Below are positions 8,589 through 17,033 of a stretch of DNA of 64,000 nucleotides, piece by piece (within the stretch, counting starts at the first letter, position 1; the number at the start of each line of letters is the position of its first letter). Below the pieces are notes generated by a model. That model did no database searches, was not told the origin of the DNA, and saw only the letters and a list, made by a program, of their open reading frames with translations. The DNA lies in the NCBI RefSeq assembly GCF_000956175.1, contig NZ_CP011070.1:1172147-1236146 (forward strand). Reading direction: 5' to 3'. Both the position numbers and the translations under genes were made by a program. This stretch comes from Nitrosopumilus adriaticus. GTDB taxonomy: Archaea > Thermoproteota > Nitrososphaeria > Nitrososphaerales > Nitrosopumilaceae.

Positions 8589-9407
8589 ATGCAAGAAGCA
8601 ACAGTAGCAGAACAATCTAATAAAATATTTACAGATGTAAAAGAAGTTGAAATTACACGTGCGATTGCAAATGAATTTCATGATGTATTAATAGACAGAG
8701 CTGACTCAGATGTCATAATTATAGGAGCTGGTCCAGCAGGATTAACAGCTAGTAGAGAATTATCTAATATGGGTTTCAAAGTTCTCGTAATTGAACAAAA
8801 TAACTACCTAGGCGGAGGATATTGGTTAGGCGGATACATGATGAATCCAGTTACAGTAAGAGAGCCAGCCCAGAAAATCTGGGATGAGTTAGGAGTACCA
8901 TACAAAAAAGTTGCAGAAGGATTGTATCTAACTCCAGGACCACACGCAGTATCAAAATTAATTGCAGCAGCATGCGATGCAGGAGTAAAATTCCTTCAAC
9001 TAACAAAATTCGACGACCTAGTATTGAAAAATGGCAGAGTCGCAGGAATTGTTGTGAATTGGATGCCAGTGTCAGCTTTACCACGAAACATAACTTGTGT
9101 AGATCCAGTTGCATTAGAGGCAAAAATCATCATCGATGCATCAGGTCACGATTCTGTTGCAGTAAAAAGACTCGTAGATAGAGGATTAGCCAAGTGGAAA
9201 GGAATGGAACCAATGCATGTCAATGACGGAGAAGAACATGTTGTTCATAAAACAGGTGAAGTTTATCCAGGATTGATTGCAGCAGGTATGTCAGTTACTG
9301 AAACACACGGACTAGCAAGAATGGGCCCAACATTTGGTTCCATGTTATATTCAGGTAAAAAAGCAGCTGAAATAACAGCAGCAAAAATCAAAGAGTTAGA
9401 AAGATAA
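8589..9407 (+). CDS. thi4: thiazole synthase, Thi4 type
   Basis: The 272-residue protein is a Thi4/ribose-1,5-bisphosphate-synthetase-family enzyme that builds the thiazole phosphate of thiamine from NAD and glycine. The dinucleotide fold is GAGPAG (residues 46-51), followed by EQNNYLGGGYW. At the position of the sulfur-donating cysteine of yeast Thi4 the sequence reads ITCVDP with Cys170, while many methanogen enzymes have His there. This suggests a sacrificial single-turnover mechanism (inference by family comparison). The start is ATG at 8589. The 177 bases upstream contain a TATA-like GTTATACC near 8527, and I could not recognise a TPP riboswitch. Confidence 0.92.
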   Translation: MQEATVAEQSNKIFTDVKEVEITRAIANEFHDVLIDRADSDVIIIGAGPAGLTASRELSNMGFKVLVIEQNNYLGGGYWLGGYMMNPVTVREPAQKIWDELGVPYKKVAEGLYLTPGPHAVSKLIAAACDAGVKFLQLTKFDDLVLKNGRVAGIVVNWMPVSALPRNITCVDPVALEAKIIIDASGHDSVAVKRLVDRGLAKWKGMEPMHVNDGEEHVVHKTGEVYPGLIAAGMSVTETHGLARMGPTFGSMLYSGKKAAEITAAKIKELER

Positions 9408-9430
9408 GTCATCAAGACATATCTTTTTTA

Positions 9431-10201
9431 TTGAAAATTTCTAAAATTATTCTATATGATGAACCAACAGTTCCTGAAATTCAATTAGATAGATTAAGAA
9501 AGTTTCTTGGAAACACGTTTCAAATTACAATTGAAATAAGAAAGAATTTGTTCAATAACTTAGATGATAAGACATATGAAAAAATTGCAAGCATTAGAAT
9601 TTCAGACATTAAGAAACCATTTCAGAAACATTCTACTTCAGATGAAGATGTTTTAGTAGAAAAAAAGAGCATAGACATGTCTCAAGAAAAAGAACCCCCA
9701 TTATATGATGGAGTGGAATTACAAAAAATTATTTCAGAAGTAATTCCAGATAGTGAAAATAGAAGAGATATACTAAACGTGGTTTTTACAAATAAGATTT
9801 CATGCACATTTGATGAATGTGATTATAGATATCATGCAAGAGCTTTGATTAGTTCCAATCCTGTAATAATTTCAACTACAGGCATGATAGAGGCCCCAGC
9901 AAAACCAAAACAATACTATCTGGATTTAATGACAAACTTTTCAGAAGATGCAATAGACGAAATCAAAAAAAGATACAAAGGCCAATTTTTAGAATATCAT
10001 GATTCACGTTTATCAGAAATCGCAGAAGGCTACCTATTACAAGCCATTATGTATTATGAAACAGGAGAGGCGTTTTGCGATAATTCAGACTGCAGATTGT
10101 TTAATTCTCACTGGCAAGAAGAACTCATCCATTCCCAGATAGACAACAAAAAATTGTGTGAAAAACACCAAGAAATTCTAAATCAATTTAAACAGAATTA
10201 A
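9431..10201 (+). CDS. conserved archaeal protein, DUF6775-like (tentative)
   Basis: The 256-residue protein begins with ISKIILYDEPTVPEIQLDRL, which I associate with the archaeal DUF6775 family of putative metallopeptidases; this is from memory and unverified. The C-terminal third has a cluster of possible metal ligands: CDNSDCRLFNSHWQEEL and LCEKH (Cys, Cys, His, Cys, His). There is no classical HExxH motif. The middle (about 65-90) is low-complexity and charged. The start is TTG at 9431, 23 bases after thi4, so the two probably form one transcript. Its 3' end overlaps the convergent malate dehydrogenase gene by 14 bases. Confidence 0.7.
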   Translation: MKISKIILYDEPTVPEIQLDRLRKFLGNTFQITIEIRKNLFNNLDDKTYEKIASIRISDIKKPFQKHSTSDEDVLVEKKSIDMSQEKEPPLYDGVELQKIISEVIPDSENRRDILNVVFTNKISCTFDECDYRYHARALISSNPVIISTTGMIEAPAKPKQYYLDLMTNFSEDAIDEIKKRYKGQFLEYHDSRLSEIAEGYLLQAIMYYETGEAFCDNSDCRLFNSHWQEELIHSQIDNKKLCEKHQEILNQFKQN

Positions 10202-11090
10202 TGTCATCACGAATTTTTTTAGAAGATTCTTTTAACATTGATGATTCGGATTCATCAAGAACAATTGTATGTATTTCAGAAACGCCATTTTGATTAATTT
10301 TTACAGGAACACCCATTGCCACATCATTTTCACCGTATTCACCCTCAAGAACTACCGATGCCGTAAGAAATAGTTCTCTGGTATTGATGATGGTATTAAT
10401 TACATCGTAGACATTTTTTGCAATACCAAACTGAGATCGGCTCTTATAATTTCTCAGAGTCTTCCAATAGTTTCGAATATCAAAAGTAATGTATTTTTTT
10501 TCAACATCATTAATCATAGAAGACAGAGATTTTCCTTCAACAGTTACGTTTGAAAAAATAGGAACCATTGAATCACCATGCTCCCCAAGAACTAATGCAT
10601 TATTTATTGAGGATTGAGGCACAGATAATTTTTCTGATACAAAATAACGAAATCTGCTTGAATCAAGGCTTGAAGCAATGCCAATTACTTTAAATCTAGA
10701 AAAACCAGATTCTTTTTGAAAAAAATATGTCAAAACATCGGGAGGATTTGAAACCATTAAAATTATTGCAGATGGGCAATACTGTTTAATTTTTTTTGCA
10801 ATCTCTTTTATCATATCTACTTGCGGATTTTTATTTTCGGTCCTTGATTTCGTGTATGAAACAGTACTTGCAGCTATAACTACAATGTCTGAACCAGATA
10901 ATTCAGCATAGTCATCTGTTCCATGTATCGAAAATTTTGAAGATGCAGGGATTGCATTTGCAATATCCAATGATTCACCAATGGCTTTATCTCTACTACG
11001 ATTGATCAACAAGACATCATCTAGTGCGTTTGCGACACAAAGGAATCCAATTGATGCACCAACTCGGCCGCTGCCAATTATTGAAATCAA
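10188..11090 (-). CDS. mdh: malate/lactate dehydrogenase family protein
   Basis: The 300-residue protein is an LDH-like malate dehydrogenase. The N-terminal Rossmann loop is GSGRVGAS (residues 6-13). The conserved SNPPDVLTY corresponds to SNPVD, and the catalytic histidine lies in GEHGDSMVP. After beta-2 the usual acidic residue that binds the NAD ribose is replaced by Asn-Arg (LLINRSRDK), which suggests NADP(H) use. The substrate loop (TKSRTENKNPQ) departs from the usual RKPGMSR form, so substrate choice should not be assumed. The start is TTG at 11090. It is followed upstream, on the same strand, by stress-protein genes. Confidence 0.88.
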   Translation of the reverse strand: MISIIGSGRVGASIGFLCVANALDDVLLINRSRDKAIGESLDIANAIPASSKFSIHGTDDYAELSGSDIVVIAASTVSYTKSRTENKNPQVDMIKEIAKKIKQYCPSAIILMVSNPPDVLTYFFQKESGFSRFKVIGIASSLDSSRFRYFVSEKLSVPQSSINNALVLGEHGDSMVPIFSNVTVEGKSLSSMINDVEKKYITFDIRNYWKTLRNYKSRSQFGIAKNVYDVINTIINTRELFLTASVVLEGEYGENDVAMGVPVKINQNGVSEIHTIVLDESESSMLKESSKKIRDDINSV

Positions 11091-11106
11091 TTAAAACACA
11101 ACCTGT

Positions 11107-11538
11107 TTATTTTACAATTAAAACAGGACAGCGAGTTTTTTGCGACACTCCATTTGCGACACTACCTAAGAGAACTTTATCAAAACCAGTTCTCCCATGA
11201 GAACCAATTACAATTAGATCATGTTTTCTTGATTTTGCAAAAGTTACGATGTCATTTACAACAGATTTTGAAGTGATTATCTGGGTTTTGATAGAAATGT
11301 TATTTTTCTCTGCAATAGATTCCAGTTTTTCAACATGTTTTTTTGTTACTTTGCTCTGTTTTTTAATTAATTCTTTATCGGCTCTTGCGTCATAATATTT
11401 GTGATGCCAAGCATCACCTTCAAGACATGTGAGAAGAGTTACTTTTGATTGATATTTTTTTGCCACATCTAATGCAACTTTAAAAGATCTAGTTGATTGA
11501 TTGGATAGATCAAACGGAACAAGAATATTTTGAAACAT
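11107..11538 (-). CDS. universal stress protein (UspA family)
   Basis: A single Usp domain of about 143 residues runs from MFQNILVPFDLS to RCPVLIVK. The nucleotide-binding signature GSHGRTGFDKVLLGSVANGVS matches the G-x2-G-x9-G-(S/T) pattern of ATP-binding Usp proteins. The frame extends 17 codons upstream, but that extension overlaps the neighbouring gene and lacks homology, so I take the ATG at 11538, one base after that gene's stop. The spacing implies co-transcription with the hibernation-factor-like gene. It is the first of three Usp genes within 2.6 kb. Confidence 0.9.
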   Translation of the reverse strand: MFQNILVPFDLSNQSTRSFKVALDVAKKYQSKVTLLTCLEGDAWHHKYYDARADKELIKKQSKVTKKHVEKLESIAEKNNISIKTQIITSKSVVNDIVTFAKSRKHDLIVIGSHGRTGFDKVLLGSVANGVSQKTRCPVLIVK

Positions 11539-11539
11539 T

Positions 11540-11884
11540 TCAAAACTCTTCCTTTTTACGAATGCTTTCCCTCTGACGCTTATTCTCACGATCAGAATAT
11601 TCTCCTTCTAATTTTCGGCTTAATTCATCAGCAATTTTTAGAATATCCCAACCAGATGCAGTGTAAATCAATGTATTTTTGGAAGTCTTGACAGTTGCAG
11701 TAGCATCATAATGGGTTTTTGAACCTTCAGGATTTTGAAATTCTACTGTAATTTTTGCCTCAATGATATTTGATAACACTTTTTGAACTTTCTCCAAGGC
11801 AGAGCCAAACTTAGAAGAAAGTACTTCGTTTGCAGGTTCATCTTTGGATAAACCAATTACATACAAAGGAACAGGATCTGCCAT
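11540..11884 (-). CDS. small protein resembling ribosome hibernation factor HPF/RaiA
   Basis: The 114-residue product has a beta-alpha-beta-beta-beta-alpha pattern. It starts LYVIGLSKDEPANEVLSS, continues with strand AKITVEFQ and strands ATATVKTS and TLIYTASG, and ends in a helix WDILKIADELSRKLEG with a charged tail. This order resembles HPF/RaiA, which bind the small ribosomal subunit in stress, but the similarity is by pattern only. The ATG start at 11884 is preceded by an AT-rich promoter region shared with the divergent CBS gene. Overlap-level spacing with a Usp gene supports a stress role. Confidence 0.6.
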   Translation of the reverse strand: MADPVPLYVIGLSKDEPANEVLSSKFGSALEKVQKVLSNIIEAKITVEFQNPEGSKTHYDATATVKTSKNTLIYTASGWDILKIADELSRKLEGEYSDRENKRQRESIRKKEEF

Positions 11885-11993
11885 ACATTATTGGTATCAT
11901 CTAGAAGTAAATATCTTTCTCAGTAATTACCAAATATGAAATTCAATGATGAATGTATTAATCCTTAATTAAGAAATAAAAATTAGAGAGATA

Positions 11994-12848
11994 TTGGATG
12001 TCAAAGATATTAAATTATCAGAATTAATTTCAAAACCAATCACAGTAACGCAAAATACAACATTATTAAAAATCAGAGAGAGTCTATTAAAAAATAGAGT
12101 AAAACGTGTAGTTATTGTAGATAAGAAAAAACCTCTGGGCGTAATTACTGAAAAAGACATTGCAAAAAAAATCTATGAGTTAGGTTCAAAACCAATCAGT
12201 TCAGTAATAGCAAAGGAGTTTATCCCTAAGAAATTATTTACAATGACCCAAGACAATACTGTAACTCAATGTGCAATGATGATGAAGAAACATCGAATCA
12301 GTCTTGTCATCATCACAAATAAAGATGATACACTGCAAGGGATTGTAACTGAAACAGATCTAGTAAAAGCAGTCCTTACAAAAGAATCAACACCATACAA
12401 AGTTTCAGAAATTATGGAAAAAAATGTCATTACTGCATTACCAAGTGATCCTATATTACACATAGAAAGCCTATTACTGAAATATGCCATATCGAGAGTA
12501 ATTATCAAAAGGAATCAAACCCCTGTAGGAGTCATCACATTCAGAGATTTTGTGCCTGCAAAAATACCTCAATGGATTGCAGATTCAGCTGATCCAAAAG
12601 AAGTTCAAGAATATAAATTCAAAAAAGGTTTAGAAGAAATTCATTCAAATCAAATGAGTTACCTGTTTCCATTTCATGCAACAGATATCATGTCATCCAA
12701 CCCAATCACTGTAGACATAAATGATGATGTCAAGGTCGCAGTAACTTTAATGGTAAAGCACAACATTAGTGGGCTACCAGTAGTCAAAAAATCAAAATTA
12801 GTAGGCATTATTACAAAATCAGATATTGTAAATTCCTTAACAAAATAA
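11994..12848 (+). CDS. protein with four CBS domains
   Basis: The 284-residue protein consists of two pairs of CBS (Bateman) modules, visible as repeats of 'V(I/V)xxKxPLGVITEKDI'. The repeats are PLGVITEKDIAK (about 43), LQGIVTETDLVK (about 112), PVGVITFRDFVP (about 175) and LVGIITKSDIVN (about 266). CBS pairs bind adenine nucleotides and act as energy sensors or regulatory subunits. No catalytic domain is fused. The start is TTG at 11994, as an ATG two bases downstream is out of frame. It lies among Usp genes, which also bind ATP, suggesting a shared energy or stress response (inference). Confidence 0.9.
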   Translation: MDVKDIKLSELISKPITVTQNTTLLKIRESLLKNRVKRVVIVDKKKPLGVITEKDIAKKIYELGSKPISSVIAKEFIPKKLFTMTQDNTVTQCAMMMKKHRISLVIITNKDDTLQGIVTETDLVKAVLTKESTPYKVSEIMEKNVITALPSDPILHIESLLLKYAISRVIIKRNQTPVGVITFRDFVPAKIPQWIADSADPKEVQEYKFKKGLEEIHSNQMSYLFPFHATDIMSSNPITVDINDDVKVAVTLMVKHNISGLPVVKKSKLVGIITKSDIVNSLTK

Positions 12849-12863
12849 TTTTAGAAAAACAAA

Positions 12864-13286
12864 TTACTTTACTATCATTATTGAACAAGATGAAGATTGA
12901 CTAAGCTTATTTGAAACACTGCCAAGTAAAAATCGAGCAACAGTCCCCAGTCCTTTGTTACCGACAACAACCAAATTACATTTTTCTTCCTTGATTACTT
13001 TATCAATTTCATTTACAATGTTACCTTCTTTGATCAGAGATTTTCCACTAATTCCATTTTTAGAAAGAACCTCATTTGCATCACTCAGAATTTTTTTACC
13101 ATATTTTCGTAAAAGTTGCAAGTATTCCTTACGATCTAAAAGATTTACAGGTATTGATTTTTCAACAACATAAATCAAAACAATTTGTGAGTCAAACGCA
13201 TGTACCATTTCACATGCCCTTTGTAGAGCTTTTTTAGAATATTTTGAGCCGTCTAAAGGTACTAGGATTTTTTTAAAATTATTCAT
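12864..13286 (-). CDS. universal stress protein (UspA family)
   Basis: A 140-residue single-domain Usp, from KKILVPLDGSKYSKKAL to SCSIMIVK. The ATP-binding loop is GNKGLGTVARFLLGSVSNKLS. The ATG at 13286 overlaps the stop of the next upstream Usp gene by four bases, so the pair is a coupled operon. The N-terminal codons for KILVPLDGSK share a perfect 30-bp stretch with that neighbour. Confidence 0.9.
   Translation of the reverse strand: MNNFKKILVPLDGSKYSKKALQRACEMVHAFDSQIVLIYVVEKSIPVNLLDRKEYLQLLRKYGKKILSDANEVLSKNGISGKSLIKEGNIVNEIDKVIKEEKCNLVVVGNKGLGTVARFLLGSVSNKLSQSSSCSIMIVK
13242..13271. repeat. 30-bp direct repeat, copy 1 (5' end of Usp gene)
   Basis: These 30 bases are identical to 13668-13697. 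Both copies encode the strand KILVPLDGSK at the start of neighbouring Usp genes. The rest of the two genes has diverged, so identity including silent sites suggests local gene conversion or slow change in this block. Confidence 0.8.
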
Positions 13287-13714
13287 TTTACAATCAAAAC
13301 CGGTTTTTTGGATTTGTGTAATACATAATTTGAAACACTGCCCAAAAACATTTCTTTTACACTTCCCCTTCCTCTTGCTCCAATAACTACCAAATCAACT
13401 TTATTTTTACTATTATTTACAAACCTTGCAATATCATATCCAGGATCACCTGCAAGAGATTTACCAGTTAATTGAATACCTTTTTTTGCTGCACGGACTT
13501 TTGCCTGTTCAAGTATTTTTTTTATTTCTTTCATTGTGTTAAAATCTAAGAAACCAAGTGGGTGGAGAGCATATATTCCAGGCATAGATTTTACTGCCAA
13601 GGCAGTAATTGTTCCATTTGATTGTCTTGCAAGATGAATTGCCATATCCAATCCACGAAAAGAGTTTTTTGAGCCGTCTAAAGGTACTAGGATTTTCTTT
13701 GTTTTTATAACCAT
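13283..13714 (-). CDS. universal stress protein (UspA family)
   Basis: A 143-residue Usp domain beginning MVIKTKKILVPLDGSK. The ATP-binding loop is GARGRGSVKEMFLGSVSNYVL and the end is KKPVLIVK. The middle segment (SMPGIYALHPLGFLDFN) differs from the other two Usp proteins here, so ligand or partner may differ. The ATG at 13714 is the first gene of the two-gene Usp operon. The upstream 110 bases separate it from the divergent CBS gene at 13826 and probably hold both promoters. Confidence 0.9.
   Translation of the reverse strand: MVIKTKKILVPLDGSKNSFRGLDMAIHLARQSNGTITALAVKSMPGIYALHPLGFLDFNTMKEIKKILEQAKVRAAKKGIQLTGKSLAGDPGYDIARFVNNSKNKVDLVVIGARGRGSVKEMFLGSVSNYVLHKSKKPVLIVK
13668..13697. repeat. 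30-bp direct repeat, copy 2 (5' end of Usp gene)
   Basis: Second copy of the perfect 30-base direct repeat at 13242-13271. It covers codons for the first beta strand of the Usp fold in the upstream gene of the pair. Confidence 0.8.
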
Positions 13715-13825
13715 ATAGAATTTATCTCAATTGATAACTTAAAAGCATTCAGTGATTTTCCATGATGATTTTCAAGTATGATAATTTAGAAATCATATCA
13801 TATAATTGAAAACAATAATTTTACC

Positions 13826-14263
13826 ATGGAAGGAAGTACTTTTGTTAATGAAGTAATGACTAAAACTGTCTTAACTGCAGATAAATCTGTATCAATACAA
13901 GATGCCGCACAAAAAATGAAAGAGTTGAAAATAGGATGTGTAATTATCACGGAAGATTCTAAACCCATAGGAATTATCACTGAAAGGGATTTTGTTACAA
14001 AAGTTGCGGCTGAAGGCAGACCGTTATTTACAGAGATTTCAGAAGTAATGTCGTCTCCATTAATAACGATTGAACCTGAAGAGACAATTTGGGAAGCTTC
14101 AGAAATTATGAAAGAAAAAATGATTCACAAGTTACCAGTCAAAGAAAATGATGAGATTATAGGAATTGTGACCACTACAGACATTGTAAAATTATCAAGT
14201 GTCGGATCAGACTCGGAAATGCGCAGAATATGTGATCAAATAATTTTGAGAATGAAAGACTAA
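13826..14263 (+). CDS. CBS-domain pair protein
   Basis: The 145-residue protein is a single Bateman module made of two CBS domains. These are visible as IGCVIITEDSKPIGIITERDFV (first, residues ~33-54) and HKLPVKENDEIIGIVTTTDIV (second, ~107-127). It has no other domain. It probably binds AMP/ATP and regulates a partner. It sits between the Usp pair and trxB, and with the four-CBS protein forms a group of nucleotide-sensing genes. Confidence 0.9.
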   Translation: MEGSTFVNEVMTKTVLTADKSVSIQDAAQKMKELKIGCVIITEDSKPIGIITERDFVTKVAAEGRPLFTEISEVMSSPLITIEPEETIWEASEIMKEKMIHKLPVKENDEIIGIVTTTDIVKLSSVGSDSEMRRICDQIILRMKD

Positions 14264-14315
14264 TAATCAAAAAAAGATATTCACTTAAATTATTGAAAAA
14301 AATCTATCAAACATC

Positions 14316-15320
14316 ATGATGGCAGCTGACGCAGGTGCAACAGTACTTGAAACAAATGATAGCGATCCTATGAAACCAGATAAGGCTAAAACAAAATTTG
14401 ACGTAATAATTATCGGTGCAGGGCCATCAGGGTACACTGCAGGGATTTATTGTTCTAGAGCAGGTTACGACACATTGATTTTATCAGGCATACTTCCAGG
14501 TGGCCAATTAGTAAATACAACAGAAGTAGAGAATTACCCAGGATTTGAAAATGGGATAATGGGTCCAGATTTAATGATAGACATGAGAAAGCAATCTCAA
14601 AGAATGGGAACAACAATTATTGATGATGAAGCAGTTGATGTAGATTTTAGACGCAGCCCATTCAAAGTTTTAACAAGTTCTGAAGAATATGAGGGGCGTG
14701 CAGTAATCATCGCCACAGGTGCCAATCCAAGAAAAATGGGATTGGCAGGAGAGCAAACATTTGCAGGAAAAGGTGTTTCATATTGTGCAACATGTGATGG
14801 ACCATTTTTTAGGAATCAAGAGATAGTTGTTGTTGGAGGTGGAGATTCAGCTATAGAAGAGGCAACGTTTCTAACAAAATTTGGCACAACTGTCCACATT
14901 ATTCATCGAAGAGATGAACTGCGCGCAAGTAAAGTAATGCAAGAACGGGCATTTAATAATGAAAAAATAAAAATCCATTGGGACTCAGCTGTAACAGACA
15001 TCAAAGGTGATCAAAAAATGCAACAAGTTATTATTAAAAATCTAAAAACAAACGAAGAATCAACAATTAATGCAGGAGGTCTTTTTGTTGCAATAGGGCA
15101 TGAACCAAATACAAAATTATTCAAAGGACAAATAGATTTGGATGATGAAGGATATGTTGTCTTAAAAAATAAAACTCACACCAACATTGAAGGGGTTTTT
15201 GCAGCAGGAGATGTTCATGATAGAAGTTACAGACAAGCAATTACTGCAGCAGGTTATGGATGCATGGCTGCAATTGATGTCGATAAATATCTAACAGAAA
15301 GCGCAGACAAAAAAGAATGA
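14316..15320 (+). CDS. trxB: thioredoxin reductase
   Basis: The 334-residue flavoprotein has an FAD loop GAGPSGYTAG (about residue 34) and the GGQL motif. The redox-active pair is Cys157/Cys160 in SYCATCDGPF, the second nucleotide loop is VVGGGDSAIEEA, and a C-terminal FAVAGDV-type motif reads FAAGDVHDRSYRQA. It reduces thioredoxin with NAD(P)H. The basic HRRDELRASK region after the second loop is of the type that contacts NADPH. An N-terminal 27-residue extension precedes the fold; two ATGs (14316, 14319) are possible. The small Cys protein that follows overlaps its stop by four bases, so they are co-expressed. Confidence 0.94.
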   Translation: MMAADAGATVLETNDSDPMKPDKAKTKFDVIIIGAGPSGYTAGIYCSRAGYDTLILSGILPGGQLVNTTEVENYPGFENGIMGPDLMIDMRKQSQRMGTTIIDDEAVDVDFRRSPFKVLTSSEEYEGRAVIIATGANPRKMGLAGEQTFAGKGVSYCATCDGPFFRNQEIVVVGGGDSAIEEATFLTKFGTTVHIIHRRDELRASKVMQERAFNNEKIKIHWDSAVTDIKGDQKMQQVIIKNLKTNEESTINAGGLFVAIGHEPNTKLFKGQIDLDDEGYVVLKNKTHTNIEGVFAAGDVHDRSYRQAITAAGYGCMAAIDVDKYLTESADKKE

Positions 15321-15532
15321 AGAATGCACTATGCAAAAAGTGTCTAAAAAAATTTCAACAAAAAGAAATCTTTACAATTCAGCAATTCCAATATAGGAAG
15401 ATTCCCACATACAGTTGGTCTCTTGATTATTTCAAAAAATTAGGAATTGATGAATGGGATTCCTTCTGCAGTAATTGCATACTAGAGTATTCCAAAAAAT
15501 CCAAAGACGAATGGAATAAATTAAAAGTTTAA
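15317..15532 (+). CDS. small Cys-pair (zinc-ribbon-like) protein
   Basis: The 71-residue protein has two Cys pairs, CKKC at the N-terminus (residues 6-9) and CSNC near residue 50, suggesting one structural zinc site. The rest is basic and aromatic (QFQYRKIPTYSWSLDYF). The ATG overlaps the trxB stop by four bases (ATGA type). It could be a redox or nucleic-acid-binding partner; I do not recognise a family. Confidence 0.75.
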   Translation: MKNALCKKCLKKFQQKEIFTIQQFQYRKIPTYSWSLDYFKKLGIDEWDSFCSNCILEYSKKSKDEWNKLKV

Positions 15533-15562
15533 ACAATTTTGCAGGCAATTAGGTAGTAAGTC

Positions 15563-16036
15563 ATGGACAATACAGATAATCTTAAAAATTCAATAAATGA
15601 CGCTAGCGGAAAACTTGCAAAAGTAGGAACAGAATTAGCAAAAATCAAATTTAGTTACAAGGTTGAAGAAAAAGCATCCAAAGATTATTGGATGAAAAGA
15701 ATGAATGAATTCAAAAATCACAATGATAAATCTTTAGAATATTATAATCAAGTTCATGCCATGATGAATTTAGTTAACAAGGAAGAATCACAAATGTTTC
15801 TATTACGCATAAGTAAATTTCGACAATTAGGTTTGGAATTATTAGAAATCATGCAAAAAATCAAAGATAATCCATCAATAACAGATCCTAAAGACAAACA
15901 GCAAAGTCAATGGAGTAAAGAAATTAAAAACAATCTAAACGAACAAAGTGGAAAATGCCTTAATCATGAAAGAGACATGAATCAAACGTTTAGAGATTTT
16001 TATCAAAATCAATTAAAGCAAATTCTAGATTCCTAG
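15563..16036 (+). CDS. helical hypothetical protein
   Basis: The 157-residue product is almost wholly helical and charged, with one cysteine (GKCLNHE). Long amphipathic stretches such as LLRISKFRQLGLELLEIMQKI suggest a helical bundle. No signal or membrane segment. The start ATG at 15563 lies 30 bases after the upstream small gene, so it may be in the trxB transcript. Its end overlaps the convergent cysteine synthase gene by four bases. No family recognised. Confidence 0.7.
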   Translation: MDNTDNLKNSINDASGKLAKVGTELAKIKFSYKVEEKASKDYWMKRMNEFKNHNDKSLEYYNQVHAMMNLVNKEESQMFLLRISKFRQLGLELLEIMQKIKDNPSITDPKDKQQSQWSKEIKNNLNEQSGKCLNHERDMNQTFRDFYQNQLKQILDS

Positions 16037-17025
16037 TATGCCAAATCAGACATATGTTTTGCCTTTTTCAAAGAATTTTCAAATTCCTCTTCAGTCATGA
16101 CATTTTGTAAAGCATAAACACTCTTGAACTTTCTTCCATCATCAGCAAAAATTCCCACTACACAAGCATCTCCATCAACAGGGTATTTTTTCATACATGC
16201 ATAAACTGCTGCAGATGAGGGGCTAATCAAAAGTTGATCTTTTTCAAAAACATCTTTTACAACATCAAATGCTTCTTTATTATCAACAGAAACCCAATCA
16301 TCAACAACGTTTTCACGTTTTAAAAATAAATCAGGTTTTGCAGATTCTTCAAAGTTTCGCCATCCTTGAATTAAGTGATTTTGTTGTGGTTGGCAACCAA
16401 TTATCTTAACATCAGGATTTTTTTCTTTAAGAAAAGTTCCAATTCCTGTAATTGTTCCACCAGTACCAACACCTGTAAAGAAATGAGTTATTTTTCCTTC
16501 TGTCTGTTTCCAGATTTCAGGACCAGTTCCAACATAATGACCCTTGAAATTTGCCTCGTTTGCATATTGGTTTGGGGAATAATATGTGTCAGGTCTTGAT
16601 GATGCAATAGAAGTTGCTAATGCAATACTTTGATCTGTTCCAGCACCAACTTTAGGACACAAATCATCACTTGTTTCAAACACTTTAGCCCCGAGATTCC
16701 TAATGATATCTTTGGTCTCATTACTGGCTTTTTCAGGAATTACAATCTCTACTTTATACCCCAATACATTTGCAATACCAGTTAAGGCAATTCCAGTATT
16801 GCCAGAAGTAGGTTCTATGATAATGCTTTTTCCTTTAGTTAAAATTCCTCGCTCTTCACCATCTTTAATCATCCAATATGCAGCTCTGTCTTTTACAGAA
16901 CCAAATGGATTATGCCCTTCCAGTTTTGCAAAATATTCAACATTATCATGAGAAAGTGAATTTAATTTTACGAGAGGAGTATTTCCCACTCTACTCAAGA
17001 CATCTGTATCAGTAACAGTAGTCAT
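16033..17025 (-). CDS. cysK: cysteine synthase family PLP enzyme
   Basis: The 330-residue protein is a fold-type II pyridoxal-phosphate enzyme. The PLP lysine is Lys45 in FGSVKDRAAY, the substrate loop is PTSGNTGIAL, and the phosphate-binding glycines are in GTGGTITGIGTF. It should form cysteine from an activated serine and sulfide; cystathionine beta-synthase activity is also possible in this family. No serine acetyltransferase is nearby, so O-phosphoserine is a candidate substrate (inference). The start is ATG at 17025, eight bases after the TusA-like gene, so the two are almost certainly one transcript and a sulfur carrier may feed it. Confidence 0.92.
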   Translation of the reverse strand: MTTVTDTDVLSRVGNTPLVKLNSLSHDNVEYFAKLEGHNPFGSVKDRAAYWMIKDGEERGILTKGKSIIIEPTSGNTGIALTGIANVLGYKVEIVIPEKASNETKDIIRNLGAKVFETSDDLCPKVGAGTDQSIALATSIASSRPDTYYSPNQYANEANFKGHYVGTGPEIWKQTEGKITHFFTGVGTGGTITGIGTFLKEKNPDVKIIGCQPQQNHLIQGWRNFEESAKPDLFLKRENVVDDWVSVDNKEAFDVVKDVFEKDQLLISPSSAAVYACMKKYPVDGDACVVGIFADDGRKFKSVYALQNVMTEEEFENSLKKAKHMSDLAY

Positions 17026-17033
17026 TATTCCGG

